Positions 1 to 7,829 are shown, numbered from the stretch's first letter. The stretch: 24,179 nucleotides of DNA from JAUYLU01 sp038065675 (GCA_038065675.1 JBBTQM010000033.1:1-24179), one strand, 5' to 3'. A program made the numbers and translations. The notes: generated by a model from the letters alone, not told the origin.

Positions 1-1
1 A

Positions 2-823
2 AATAGCCTTGAGGAACTTACGGTTTCTCTCAACAAAGACAATGTTTTGCGTACCCCGATTGTTTTCAAATGGTTTATCAGGTTTTTGGGAGGCGAGACA
101 AAGGTAAAGGCGGGGGATTATCTCTTTACGGAGAGCATCGCCTTGCCGCGGGTGGCGCTACGCATGGTTTTGGGCGAATTCAATTTAACGCCGACAAAAA
201 TTACTCTTCCGGAAGGCTCATCACGCAAAGAAATGGTGGCGGTATTCGCCAAAAATCTCCCGAATTTTGACAAAGAAAAATTCCTGCTGGAAAGCGCTTC
301 CGATGAGGGATATCTTTTCCCGGATACTTACCTTTTCTTTCCCAACGCCTCAACAGAGGAGATTATCTCAACTCTTAGGGAGAATTTCAGCGCCAAAATA
401 GAGACTCTCAGGGACGATATCAGGAAAACAAAAAAAACACTGCGAGAAATAATCATTATGGCTTCAATTGTTGAAAAAGAAGCGCACACCATGGAAGACA
501 GGAAAATTATTGCCGGAATATTGTGGAAACGCGTGCAAATAGGAATGCCCCTTCAAGTGGATGCGCCGTTTTATTATGCGATAGGAAAAGGGACATACAA
601 TCTGACGCAGAAAGATTTAAAAACGGATTCGCCGTACAATACATATACGCGAACAGGCCTTCCTGCCGGTCCGATAGGAAATCCGGGGATTGATTCAATT
701 TTTGCCGCGATTTATCCCAAAACTTCGCCATATCTTTACTATCTTTCCGATCGCGAAGGAAACGTGTATTATTCGGCGACATTTGATAAGCACAAGAAAA
801 ATAAGGTACTCTACATAAACTAA
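2..823 (+). CDS. mltG: Endolytic murein transglycosylase MltG (5'-truncated by window edge)
   Basis: MltG/YceG-family membrane enzyme that cleaves nascent peptidoglycan glycan strands at the cytoplasmic membrane and sets their length. The frame is open from base 2 without a convincing start, so the N-terminal membrane anchor and first residues lie outside the window; the TTG at 47 is only an internal codon. Visible family blocks are a KAGDYLF segment, a TLPEGSS segment (vtipEG type), the catalytic block ASIVEKEA, whose glutamate corresponds to the catalytic Glu218 of E. coli MltG, and the C-terminal GLPAGPIGNPG block followed by AAIYP. The stop lies one base before the next gene's ATG, suggesting a shared mRNA with the exonuclease and mnmA. 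The family call is firm; only the 5' end is missing. Confidence 0.93.
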   Translation, partial: NSLEELTVSLNKDNVLRTPIVFKWFIRFLGGETKVKAGDYLFTESIALPRVALRMVLGEFNLTPTKITLPEGSSRKEMVAVFAKNLPNFDKEKFLLESASDEGYLFPDTYLFFPNASTEEIISTLRENFSAKIETLRDDIRKTKKTLREIIIMASIVEKEAHTMEDRKIIAGILWKRVQIGMPLQVDAPFYYAIGKGTYNLTQKDLKTDSPYNTYTRTGLPAGPIGNPGIDSIFAAIYPKTSPYLYYLSDREGNVYYSATFDKHKKNKVLYIN

Positions 824-824
824 T

Positions 825-1373
825 ATGCAAAGAAATCTAGCCTTTATTGATATTGAATCAACCGGCCTTGACCTTGAGCGTCACGAGATTATTCAGATTG
901 GCTGCGTGCTTGTAAAGCCAATACCGCGCGCGGGCAAAGGGCCTACGCTTGAAGTGCTTGAGGAATTTGAACTCAAAATTAAGCCGGAACGGATAAAGGA
1001 CGCCGACCCGCAGGCGCTTCTTGTCAACGGCTACAATGAAGCAGACTGGATATTTGCCATAGATATCAAAAAAGCGCTTGAAGTGCTTGCCGAAAAAGTT
1101 AAAGATGCGGTTATGGTCGGGCACAATGTTTCTTTTGACCATGCGTTTCTGGAGAAGGCATTTGAAAAAAATGGCATTAAAAACACCATGCATTACAGAA
1201 AACTTGATACCATATCAATTGCCTACGCCAAACTCTACAATGACGGCGACATAGAAAAATTTTCACTGCGAGCTCTCTGCGAAAAACTGGGGATTGAGAA
1301 CAAGCATGCCCACACAGCGCTTTCTGACGCGCGGGCCACGTTTGAACTTTACAAAAAACTTCTCGTTGATTAG
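825..1373 (+). CDS. DnaQ-like 3'-5' exonuclease (DEDDh family)
   Basis: Stand-alone RNase T/DnaQ-fold exonuclease of 182 aa, related to the proofreading epsilon subunit of DNA polymerase III. The three Exo motifs are visible: ExoI FIDIEST with D9 and E11 as metal ligands, ExoII VGHNVSFDHAFL with the third acidic residue, and ExoIII HTALSDARATFELY with the histidine and aspartate of the DEDDh class. There is no extra domain such as UvrC, BRCT or helicase. It starts one base after the mltG stop and has no Shine-Dalgarno sequence, so it probably relies on coupling or SD-independent initiation. Whether it proofreads with PolC/DnaE, trims RNA or acts in repair cannot be decided from this sequence, so no gene symbol is given. 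Confidence 0.88.
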   Translation: MQRNLAFIDIESTGLDLERHEIIQIGCVLVKPIPRAGKGPTLEVLEEFELKIKPERIKDADPQALLVNGYNEADWIFAIDIKKALEVLAEKVKDAVMVGHNVSFDHAFLEKAFEKNGIKNTMHYRKLDTISIAYAKLYNDGDIEKFSLRALCEKLGIENKHAHTALSDARATFELYKKLLVD

Positions 1374-1382
1374 AGTCCTTTA

Positions 1383-2456
1383 ATGAAGAAAAGGGTATTT
1401 GTAGGCCTTTCGGGCGGAGTTGATAGCTCTGTTTCCGCCGCCTTGCTCAAGAAAGACGGGTATGACGTTACCGGCGTTTTCATCAAGGTTTGGCAGCCGG
1501 ACTTTATGGATTGTAATTCCAAAGAAGACCGCTTAGACGCCATGCGCGTGGCGGCTCATTTGGGAATTCCTTTCCGCACGCTTCATTTAGAAAAAGAATA
1601 CAAGAAAGAAGTGGTTGATTACATGATTGCCGAGTACCAGAAGGGGAATACCCCGAATCCTGACGCCATGTGCAATAAAGAAATAAAATTCGGCGCATTT
1701 CTTAAATATGCCAGGAAAGAAGGAGCCAATTACGTCGCTACCGGGCATTACGCCAGAAATGTTTTTGATAAAAAAACCAAGAAGTACAAATTATTGAAAG
1801 GTTTGGACGAAAACAAAGATCAAAGTTATTTTCTTTGGACACTAGGACAGGGAGAGCTTTCAAAAATTATTTTTCCGGTTGGGGAATACAAGAAAGAAAA
1901 AGTAAGGACGCTTGCCGAAAAATTCGGCCTTATTACGGCTGCGAAAAAAGACAGCCAGGGACTTTGCTTTGTCGGGAAGGTGGACATGAAGAAGTTTTTA
2001 AAACACTTCATTAAAGAAAAAGGCGGCGACGTCATTAATACGGACGGGAAAGTGATAGGCAAACACGACGGCGCCACTTTTTACACCTTGGGTGAACGGC
2101 ACGGATTTACCATAACGAAAAAATCACCAAGCGATTGCCCTTATTACGTTATGGATAAAAATATACGGGGGAATACCATTACCGTATCCCATGAACGCGT
2201 TTTGCCTCGTGATGAAAGCATGGCTGCGCGCGTCGTCGCCAAAAAAATAAATTTTACCGGTGGGACGCCCCGCGCCGGAGAAAACCTGTCAGTCAGGTTC
2301 CGTTACCGCGAAAAGCTTATCCCTTGCCGCATAGTTTCCGTAAAAGGCGGCTCAATTGAAATAGCCCCGCTTGATAAGCAATTTATCGCTCCCGCCGGAC
2401 AATCGCTCGTCCTTTACCGTAAAAACGAGTGTGTCGGAGGGGGAATTATCTCTTAG
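1383..2456 (+). CDS. mnmA: tRNA-specific 2-thiouridylase MnmA
   Basis: Cytoplasmic enzyme that adenylates C2 of the wobble uridine of tRNA(Lys/Glu/Gln) and replaces the oxygen with sulfur. The 357-aa protein has the usual family length. It shows the PP-loop ATP pyrophosphatase signature GLSGGVDSSV near the N-terminus, the first catalytic cysteine C97 in NPDAMCNKEIKF, and the second cysteine C195 in DSQGLCFVGK, the pair that forms the transient persulfide/disulfide. The ATG follows the exonuclease stop by nine bases without an SD. A sulfur donor such as IscS is not visible here. It ends just before the mgtC promoter, so it is probably the last gene of the mltG-exonuclease-mnmA unit, although no intrinsic terminator is evident. 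Confidence 0.95.
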   Translation: MKKRVFVGLSGGVDSSVSAALLKKDGYDVTGVFIKVWQPDFMDCNSKEDRLDAMRVAAHLGIPFRTLHLEKEYKKEVVDYMIAEYQKGNTPNPDAMCNKEIKFGAFLKYARKEGANYVATGHYARNVFDKKTKKYKLLKGLDENKDQSYFLWTLGQGELSKIIFPVGEYKKEKVRTLAEKFGLITAAKKDSQGLCFVGKVDMKKFLKHFIKEKGGDVINTDGKVIGKHDGATFYTLGERHGFTITKKSPSDCPYYVMDKNIRGNTITVSHERVLPRDESMAARVVAKKINFTGGTPRAGENLSVRFRYREKLIPCRIVSVKGGSIEIAPLDKQFIAPAGQSLVLYRKNECVGGGIIS

Positions 2457-2465
2457 GGGTTTCTT

Positions 2466-2474
2466 TGGTATACT
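2466..2474 (+). promoter_or_regulatory. Extended -10 promoter for mgtC-alaS
   Basis: TGG immediately precedes TATACT (2469-2474), giving an extended -10 element; no good -35 is seen. The expected transcription start near 2481 leaves about 20 nt before the mgtC ATG at 2501. The same TGG plus TATA-box layout recurs upstream of the gene at 4868. Confidence 0.55.
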
Positions 2475-2500
2475 TTTTACATATAAGCCAATAAAATTTT

Positions 2501-2968
2501 ATGGAATTTTCAACTGCCTATTTGTCTCCCGAATCTTTGGATTTGTTTACAAAACTCTCCGTAGCGCTTATTTTAGGAGTTGTCTTGGGATTGGAGCGCG
2601 TGGTTGCCCATAAAACAGCCGGTATGCGCACATACGCTCTGGTTTCCATGGGCTCAGCGCTTTTTGTCGTCGTCTCAAATATGGCAGCCACCATTTACGG
2701 CGACTCTTTCCAAAATTCCGACCCGCTTCGCATGGTTTCGCAAATAGTGCTAGGAGTAGGATTCCTTGGAGCTGGACTCATTGTTTTTAAAGATTCCCAG
2801 CTTCAGGGGCTCACGACGGCGGGAGGATTATGGGTCGCGGCGGGAATCGGCGCCGCCGCAGGATTTGGTTTTTATAATCTTGCCGTTATCGCAACAGTTT
2901 TGACCCTTTTCGTTTTTGTCGGGCTTTGGTTCGTTGAATCGGGCATAAAGAAATTTCTGAAAGATTAA
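2501..2968 (+). CDS. MgtC/SapB family membrane protein
   Basis: A 155-aa integral membrane protein of the MgtC/SapB family. The family signature is clear: GLERVVAHKTAGMRTYALVSMGSA near the N-terminus and a glycine-rich stretch (VGFLGAGLIV, then TTAGGLWVAAGIGAAAG) in the middle, with about four to five hydrophobic segments. The C-terminal soluble domain of Salmonella MgtC is absent; the protein ends soon after the last membrane segment with a short charged tail (FLKD), as in the minimal family members. Family members are linked to magnesium limitation and to modulation of the F-type ATPase, but the function of such short homologues is not established. It has its own extended -10 promoter, and its stop is one base before the alaS ATG, so the two are probably co-transcribed. 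Confidence 0.88.
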   Translation: MEFSTAYLSPESLDLFTKLSVALILGVVLGLERVVAHKTAGMRTYALVSMGSALFVVVSNMAATIYGDSFQNSDPLRMVSQIVLGVGFLGAGLIVFKDSQLQGLTTAGGLWVAAGIGAAAGFGFYNLAVIATVLTLFVFVGLWFVESGIKKFLKD

Positions 2969-2969
2969 A

Positions 2970-4841
2970 ATGCAGTCGGCGGAAATACGGAGACGGTTCA
3001 TAGAATTTTTCAAAAAGCGCGGACACGCCGTTATTCCGTCCGCTTCGCTCGTGCCGGAAAATGATCCGTCAGTGCTTTTCACCACCGCCGGCATGCAGCC
3101 GCTGATACCGTACCTTTCGGGGGTGCCACATCCTCAAGGGAGACGATTGGTTAATGTTCAGAAATGTGTGCGTACGCAGGATATTGATGAAGTCGGCGAC
3201 AATACGCACGATACTTTTTTTGAAATGCTGGGAAACTGGTCGCTCGGAGATTATTTTAAGAAAGAGGCGATTGAGTGGAGCTACGAATTTTTAACCTCAA
3301 AAGAAGAGGGGTTGGGACTTGACCCGAAGCGTTTATATATAACCTGTTTTGAGGGCGATGAAAACGCTCCGCGCGACACTGAATCGGCAAAAATCTGGGA
3401 ATCTTTGGGCATTCCTAAAAACAGGATTTATTTTTTGGGAGCCGATGATAATTGGTGGAGCCCGGGGGAAAGCGGGCCGTGCGGACCGGATACGGAAATG
3501 TTTTATGACCTCTCGGGCGGCATGGGAGATTTATCGGAAGATGAATTCGTCAAAAACACTAACGAGCAGAAAATTGTTGAGGTCTGGAATGATGTATTCA
3601 TGGAATATCAGAAGAAGGACGACAAAGTTACCGGAAAGCTGGCGCAGCAAAATGTTGATACCGGCGCGGGGCTTGAGCGTTTGGCGATGGTGATGCAGGG
3701 AAAGGACAACATCTTCGACACCGACCTTTTTGCTCCAATCATGGAGGAAATAAACAAGCTTTCCTCGATGGATGATGCGCGGGCGAAGCGTATCATCGCC
3801 GATCACGTGCGTACGTCGGTCTTCATGATTGCGGATGGCGTGGTGCCGTCAAATACCGACAGAGGTTACGTTTTGCGACGACTTCTCCGCCGGGCAGTGC
3901 GCTACACCGACAAACTTAAAATGAAACCAAGGTCGCTTTTTTTGATAGCGCAGATGTTTATTAAAAAATATAAAAATGTTTATCCGAACATTGACACAAC
4001 AACTGAACAAATTAAGAAAGAAGTCGAAGAAGAGGAATCTCGTTTTAGAAAAAATTTATCTAAGGCATACATTGTTTTGAGTAAAAAATTTCCTAGTGTT
4101 AAACCACTGGACGGAACAAGTTCTTATGGTAATGCGCCCGATATGTCACCAATCGAAGTGAATGGAAAACTTGAAAGGGGATATATTCCACCCAAAAGTG
4201 CGATTACAGGTAAATATTTATTTAATTTTTACCAAACTTTTGGTTTCCCTTTTGAGCTTGCCATGGAAGAGATTCAGAAAATCTACAGATATTTACCGTA
4301 TGAAATAGAAAAATTAAAAAAAGAATTTAATGATGAATTTAAAAAACATCAAAATTTGTCCCGTGCGGGCGCCGGGCAAAAATTCAAAGGCGGACTTTTG
4401 GACCACTCGCCGCAGTCAATTAAATACCATACGGCTACCCATCTTCTCCATAAAGCGTTGAAGGAGGTTCTCGGTAGCCATGTCTTCCAAAAGGGCTCAA
4501 ATATCACTCCCGAGCGTCTGCGCTTTGATTTTTCTTTTGAGCGTAAAATGACGGGCGAGGAAAGGAAAAAAGTTGAAGACTTAGTCAATGAAAAAATAAA
4601 AGAAAAACTCCCGGTTTCTTATGAAGATATTCCGATTGAAGAAGCGGAAAAGCGCGGAGCTCTCGGACTTTTTGAGGAAAAGTACGGCGACAAGGTGCGC
4701 GTATATGAAATAGGGGATTTCAGCCTTGAATTTTGTGGCGGGCCGCATGTTAAAAATACGAGCGAACTAGGCCATTTTAAAATTTCCAAAGAAGAAGCCG
4801 TAGCGCAGGGGATAAGGAGAATAAAGGCGATTTTGGAATAG
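2970..4841 (+). CDS. alaS: Alanyl-tRNA synthetase, short form lacking C-terminal domain
   Basis: Class II synthetase charging tRNA(Ala). Order seen: class II core with FTTAGMQPL, VQKCVRTQDIDEVGDNTHDTFFEM (motif 2 region), GPCGPDTEMFYD, VWNDVFMEY and DTGAGLERLAM (motif 3). It continues with the tRNA-recognition segment DRGYVLRRLLRRAVRY, then an unusual linker, then the editing domain with HTATHLLH (H487, H491) and CGGPHV (C589, H593) as zinc ligands. The protein ends at 623 aa, directly after the editing domain, so the DHHA1/C-Ala part of the roughly 875-aa E. coli enzyme is absent. The usual CGGTHV reads CGGPHV. Residues about 328-460 are encoded by DNA near 30% GC, against about 58% in a line sampled just upstream. 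There is no SD; the ATG is one base after the mgtC stop. Confidence 0.96.
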   Translation: MQSAEIRRRFIEFFKKRGHAVIPSASLVPENDPSVLFTTAGMQPLIPYLSGVPHPQGRRLVNVQKCVRTQDIDEVGDNTHDTFFEMLGNWSLGDYFKKEAIEWSYEFLTSKEEGLGLDPKRLYITCFEGDENAPRDTESAKIWESLGIPKNRIYFLGADDNWWSPGESGPCGPDTEMFYDLSGGMGDLSEDEFVKNTNEQKIVEVWNDVFMEYQKKDDKVTGKLAQQNVDTGAGLERLAMVMQGKDNIFDTDLFAPIMEEINKLSSMDDARAKRIIADHVRTSVFMIADGVVPSNTDRGYVLRRLLRRAVRYTDKLKMKPRSLFLIAQMFIKKYKNVYPNIDTTTEQIKKEVEEEESRFRKNLSKAYIVLSKKFPSVKPLDGTSSYGNAPDMSPIEVNGKLERGYIPPKSAITGKYLFNFYQTFGFPFELAMEEIQKIYRYLPYEIEKLKKEFNDEFKKHQNLSRAGAGQKFKGGLLDHSPQSIKYHTATHLLHKALKEVLGSHVFQKGSNITPERLRFDFSFERKMTGEERKKVEDLVNEKIKEKLPVSYEDIPIEEAEKRGALGLFEEKYGDKVRVYEIGDFSLEFCGGPHVKNTSELGHFKISKEEAVAQGIRRIKAILE

Positions 4842-4845
4842 AGCG

Positions 4846-4854
4846 TGGTATAAT
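4846..4854 (+). promoter_or_regulatory. Extended -10 promoter (TGG-TATAAT) for the 4868 gene
   Basis: TGG at 4846-4848 abuts a perfect TATAAT at 4849-4854. The expected start near 4861 leaves about 7 nt before the ATG at 4868, so the mRNA is nearly leaderless and carries no SD. Confidence 0.6.
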
Positions 4855-4867
4855 AATTTCACATATT

Positions 4868-6052
4868 ATGGCGCTTTTTTCTTTTTCTAAACCAAAAAAA
4901 GAACTCATTTTGGTTATAGATATCGGAAGTGCCAGCGTGGGCGCGGCTATTTCCGTTATTTCTCCGGACAGGTCCGCGGCTCCGATAATAGTTGCCAGCT
5001 CGCGGACGCAGATTCCTTTTCAGGAATACCTTAAATTCGACCGTTTTGCGGAACTTATGCTTGCCGCGCTTGAATCCTCGTTATCCAGAGTTTTTGCGGA
5101 GTCAAAGGCAAAACCGGGAAAAATTTACTGCTTTTTGGCATCCCCTTGGTACGCCTCCCAGATACGCACCAGCTCCGTATCGAGAGACAAGGAATTCGAG
5201 GTAACGGCGGATATTTTTGAAACTCTTGTGAACGACGAAATAGAAAAATTCAGAAAAAACGAAGCGGCGGCGTTTTCGGAAATCAAAGACAAAATGTTTT
5301 TTCTTGAAAAAGAAGTAATGGATATTTCGCTCAACGGATATCACTCTCTAAACCCGCTGGGTTCTCTGGTACGAGAACTCAAAGTTTCGCTTTTCCTGGG
5401 GGTTGCTCCCAAGGGCACGGTTCGTCGCATAGAAGATAGAATTCACAAATTCATTCCGGGGGTAGCAATATCGTTACATACTTTTCTTTTCCCCTTTTAT
5501 AGCGTAATTTCCGGTGTTTCCGCTGATAAAAAAGATTTTCTTCTTGCCGATGTCGGCGGAGAAGTTACCGACATTGCCCTTGTCCACGGAGGCAAAATAA
5601 AAGAATCCGTCTCGTTCCCGCTCGGGAAAAATTTTCTTCTCCGCTGGGGGTCAAAACTTTCCAATCGCCAAATCGACGAAGTTCGTTCGCTGATTGTTTT
5701 GTGGTCGAGCGGAAAACTGGACGCGGAGTCAAAAGCACGGGCAAAAGAAATATTTTCTCCGATCAGGGCGGAATGGCTTAAAACTTTTCATAAAAGCCTG
5801 GAAGACATAAGCGGTGGCGTTATATTGCCCAGCACTTTTTATGTCGCGGCGGACGGCGAGGTAATACGGTGGTTTATGGAAACCATTCTTGAGGAAGAAT
5901 ACGGCCAATACGCCCTTTCGGCGGAAAAATTTGAAGTTATTCCGGTGGGGCTGTCGCTTCTGTCAAAATACGTATCTTTCGGTGGTACAATAGAACGCGA
6001 TATATTCCTTGCGCTGGAAACGGTTTATGCCGGCGCGCGCCTTAGCTCATAA
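4868..6052 (+). CDS. PilM/FtsA-like actin-fold ATPase
   Basis: A 394-aa protein with the actin/Hsp70 nucleotide-binding layout seen in PilM and FtsA. The phosphate-1 loop is IDIGSASVGAAI (D18) and the phosphate-2 loop is LLADVGGEVTDIALV (D228), followed by GKIKESVSFPLG; a C-terminal adenosine-type segment (EVIPVGLSLL) follows. It has no membrane segment and no clear amphipathic FtsA tail. The next gene begins three bases downstream and encodes a single-pass membrane protein, an arrangement that resembles PilM with its membrane partner PilN, but no PilN/PilO/PilQ/PilB sequence is recognisable nearby. A divergent FtsA or a scaffold for a surface apparatus is equally possible. It is first in its transcription unit, behind an extended -10 promoter. 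Confidence 0.7.
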   Translation: MALFSFSKPKKELILVIDIGSASVGAAISVISPDRSAAPIIVASSRTQIPFQEYLKFDRFAELMLAALESSLSRVFAESKAKPGKIYCFLASPWYASQIRTSSVSRDKEFEVTADIFETLVNDEIEKFRKNEAAAFSEIKDKMFFLEKEVMDISLNGYHSLNPLGSLVRELKVSLFLGVAPKGTVRRIEDRIHKFIPGVAISLHTFLFPFYSVISGVSADKKDFLLADVGGEVTDIALVHGGKIKESVSFPLGKNFLLRWGSKLSNRQIDEVRSLIVLWSSGKLDAESKARAKEIFSPIRAEWLKTFHKSLEDISGGVILPSTFYVAADGEVIRWFMETILEEEYGQYALSAEKFEVIPVGLSLLSKYVSFGGTIERDIFLALETVYAGARLSS

Positions 6053-6055
6053 CAT

Positions 6056-7297
6056 ATGTCTAAATTGGTATTAAACGACATTATCGTTAAAAGAAAATCA
6101 CCTTTCACGTTTAAGGGCAGAGAAAACGTGCCTGATTATAATCCCAGAAATAAAAAGCACCACCAGGGAACTTATATATTCGCCATATTTACGGCGATTA
6201 TTTTAATAGGAGGAGCTTTTTCTCTTTCTGTATTTTTTTCCGGAGCCACAGTAACGGTTTATCCTAAAAAAGAAACCGTATCAATAGATAAAAACGTTTC
6301 GGCGGGGACGAGCGGCGGAGTCCAATTAAAATTCAAAATGGTCCAAGTTTCAAAAACCGAATCGGTTGAAACTCTCGCTACTGGCCAAAAAGAAGAAAAT
6401 AAAAAAGCTTCGGGGACAATAGTGGTATATAACACCTACGGGCCTAAATCAAAAAAATTAATAAAAAACACGCGTTTTGAAACTTCCGACGGGAAAATTT
6501 ATCGTACCAATTCCTCGGTTACCGTTCCGGGAATGACCGTACTGAATGGGAAAAACATCCCCGGCACGGCTGAGACAGTTGTCTATGCGGATGAACCCGG
6601 TGAAGAATACAACATTGGGCTTACGGATTTCACAATTCCGGGATTCAAAGGAGACTCAAGATATCAAAAATTTTACGCGCGCTCAAAAACAGATATGCAC
6701 GGCGGCACGAAAGGATTCATTTACACGATTTCTAAAGATGACGAGTCAAACATAAAAGACGTCCTTGAAAGACGGCTTACCGAGGCGCTTTTGAAAGATG
6801 CCCGTAAAAATACCCCGCCGGAGTACGTTTTGTTCAGTTCGGCGACATCATTCGATTTCAGCGACCTTAAAATTACAAATTCCGGGAGCGGGAAAAAAGT
6901 CACTGTCCAAAAAACCGGCACCCTTTATGTTCCGATATGGGAGCGCGCCGTTCTCTCAAAATACATAGCCCAAGTTTCGGTAAATGGATATGCCGGAGAA
7001 CCGATTTCAAGTCTTAATCTGGATACTCTAACCATTAGCCTAAAAGACAAATCCATACTTAGTTCTCCCAAGCTTGAGACGATGAATGTTTATATAAATG
7101 GCGAGACAACCATTGTTTGGCTTTTTGACGAAAAATCGCTTGTAGCGGATTTACGGGGTAAACCTAAGCAGAATTTCCAATCAATTCTGAAAAAATACGC
7201 CGGAATCGACAAGGCGGAACTTGTTGTTGCGCCGCCGTGGTCGCGGACAATAACGGAAAGGGCGGAAGATATTTCCATAAAAACAATCACGGAATGA
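6056..7297 (+). CDS. Single-pass membrane protein with baseplate-J-like extracytoplasmic region
   Basis: A 413-aa protein with a basic cytoplasmic N-terminus, one membrane helix at about residues 41-63, then GATVTVYPKKETVSID and a beta-rich exterior portion. The block from about residue 125 to 215, with RFETSDGKIYRT, a PG-rich turn, and VYADEPGEEYNIG, resembles the baseplate-J/gp47 fold of contractile injection systems. The C-terminal end (KAELVVAPPWSRTI) resembles tails I recall from Patescibacteria surface proteins. It lies three bases after the PilM/FtsA-like ATPase and is very likely translated from the same mRNA. No other contractile-system gene (sheath, tube, VgrG) is present, so an injection machine is not supported. 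The baseplate likeness is pattern reading, not a computed match. Confidence 0.6.
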   Translation: MSKLVLNDIIVKRKSPFTFKGRENVPDYNPRNKKHHQGTYIFAIFTAIILIGGAFSLSVFFSGATVTVYPKKETVSIDKNVSAGTSGGVQLKFKMVQVSKTESVETLATGQKEENKKASGTIVVYNTYGPKSKKLIKNTRFETSDGKIYRTNSSVTVPGMTVLNGKNIPGTAETVVYADEPGEEYNIGLTDFTIPGFKGDSRYQKFYARSKTDMHGGTKGFIYTISKDDESNIKDVLERRLTEALLKDARKNTPPEYVLFSSATSFDFSDLKITNSGSGKKVTVQKTGTLYVPIWERAVLSKYIAQVSVNGYAGEPISSLNLDTLTISLKDKSILSSPKLETMNVYINGETTIVWLFDEKSLVADLRGKPKQNFQSILKKYAGIDKAELVVAPPWSRTITERAEDISIKTITE

Positions 7298-7335
7298 TGT
7301 TTTTAATTATTGACGGGCTTAATTTGCTCTGATAC

Positions 7336-7341
7336 TATAAT
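7336..7341 (+). promoter_or_regulatory. -10 promoter element for infA
   Basis: Perfect TATAAT ending 10 nt before the infA ATG at 7352, so the transcript would be nearly leaderless. TTGACG at 7310-7315 looks like a -35 box but the spacing is 20 nt, longer than usual, so its use is uncertain. Confidence 0.5.
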
Positions 7342-7351
7342 TCCGTTCTTA

Positions 7352-7579
7352 ATGATTGATGCAAAAGGAGAAATTGGCGCGTTTGCCGAGGGGGTAGTCA
7401 TCGAAGCTCTTCCGAGCGCGCTATTCAAAGTAAGGTTGGGAGGGGGGGAAGAAATTCTCGCCTATCTTTCCGGCAAAATGCGTCTTCATCGCATAAAGGT
7501 GCTGGTTGGCGACAAGGTTTCCATAAAGCTTGACCCGTACGGCGGCAAGGTGAGCAGCCGTATTGTAAAAAGAATGTAG
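7352..7579 (+). CDS. infA: Translation initiation factor IF-1
   Basis: A 75-aa S1-like OB-fold protein that occupies the ribosomal A site during initiation. The sequence shows EGVVIEALPSALFKVRL, then a segment ending in AYLSGKMRLHRIKVLVGDKVSI, equivalent to the canonical SGKMR...RI.vl.GD.V block, and ends with the typical SRIVKRM. The frame opens upstream at 7310, but the ATG at 7352 matches the start expected for IF-1, and the intervening residues overlap the promoter. It heads the ribosomal protein cluster. The secY-adk-map genes that usually precede infA are replaced here by the PilM-like/membrane pair. Confidence 0.95.
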   Translation: MIDAKGEIGAFAEGVVIEALPSALFKVRLGGGEEILAYLSGKMRLHRIKVLVGDKVSIKLDPYGGKVSSRIVKRM

Positions 7580-7641
7580 GTCTGCTAGGATAAGCGTTAC
7601 TTACTGGATATGGGCGCATAGCCCTGATTTTTAAATGTTTT

Positions 7642-7647
7642 TATAAT
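7642..7647 (+). promoter_or_regulatory. Possible -10 element upstream of rpmJ
   Basis: TATAAT in the 133-base infA-rpmJ gap, followed seven bases later by the purine-rich AAGGAGGGG. No matching -35 or TG extension is seen, so this is only a candidate internal promoter for the ribosomal protein cluster. Confidence 0.35.
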
Positions 7648-7671
7648 AGGTATTAAGGAGGGGTAAAATTA

Positions 7672-7722
7672 ATGTTTTGCCTTGCCCAAACGGACCGATT
7701 ATATGTATTAATATGCGGGTAA
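7672..7722 (+). CDS. Possible 16-codon leader ORF overlapping rpmJ start
   Basis: A 16-codon reading frame (MFCLAQTDRLYVLICG) starts 10 nt after AAGGAGG (7655-7661), one of very few strong SD sequences on the plus strand of this window. Its stop lies inside rpmJ, overlapping the rpmJ start by 10 nt in another frame. Such an arrangement could deliver ribosomes to the SD-less rpmJ ATG by termination-reinitiation. No homology is recognised, and a chance ORF behind a purine-rich tract remains possible. Confidence 0.3.
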   Translation: MFCLAQTDRLYVLICG

Positions 7723-7826
7723 AAAGCTCGGTTAAAACAATATGCGCAAAGTGCAAAATGGTTCGGCGCGGCGGCCGGATTAGAGTCATTTGCGAAAACC
7801 CTCGGCATAAGCAAAAACAAGGCTAA
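7713..7826 (+). CDS. rpmJ: 50S ribosomal protein bL36
   Basis: A 37-aa protein of the 50S subunit. It begins MRVKSSVKTICAKCKMVRR and ends VICENPRHKQKQG, matching the bL36 pattern closely. The zinc-binding set C11, C14, C27 and H32 is intact, so this is the zinc-ribbon (C+) form. It lies between infA and rpsM, its usual place. The ATG has no SD of its own and overlaps the end of a possible leader ORF. The next ATG (rpsM) follows the stop by three bases. Confidence 0.96.
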   Translation: MRVKSSVKTICAKCKMVRRGGRIRVICENPRHKQKQG

Positions 7827-7829
7827 CTT

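Noticed and set aside
6056..7297. Contractile injection system locus
   Set aside because: Only a baseplate-J-like region in one membrane protein; no sheath, tube, spike or AAA component in the window.
7310..7351. Upstream extension of infA by 14 codons
   Set aside because: It overlaps the TATAAT promoter and is absent from IF-1 proteins; the start at 7352 fits the family.
7608..7632. Terminator hairpin after infA (GGGC...GCCC then T run)
   Set aside because: Stem of only four pairs with a short T tract; too weak to call.
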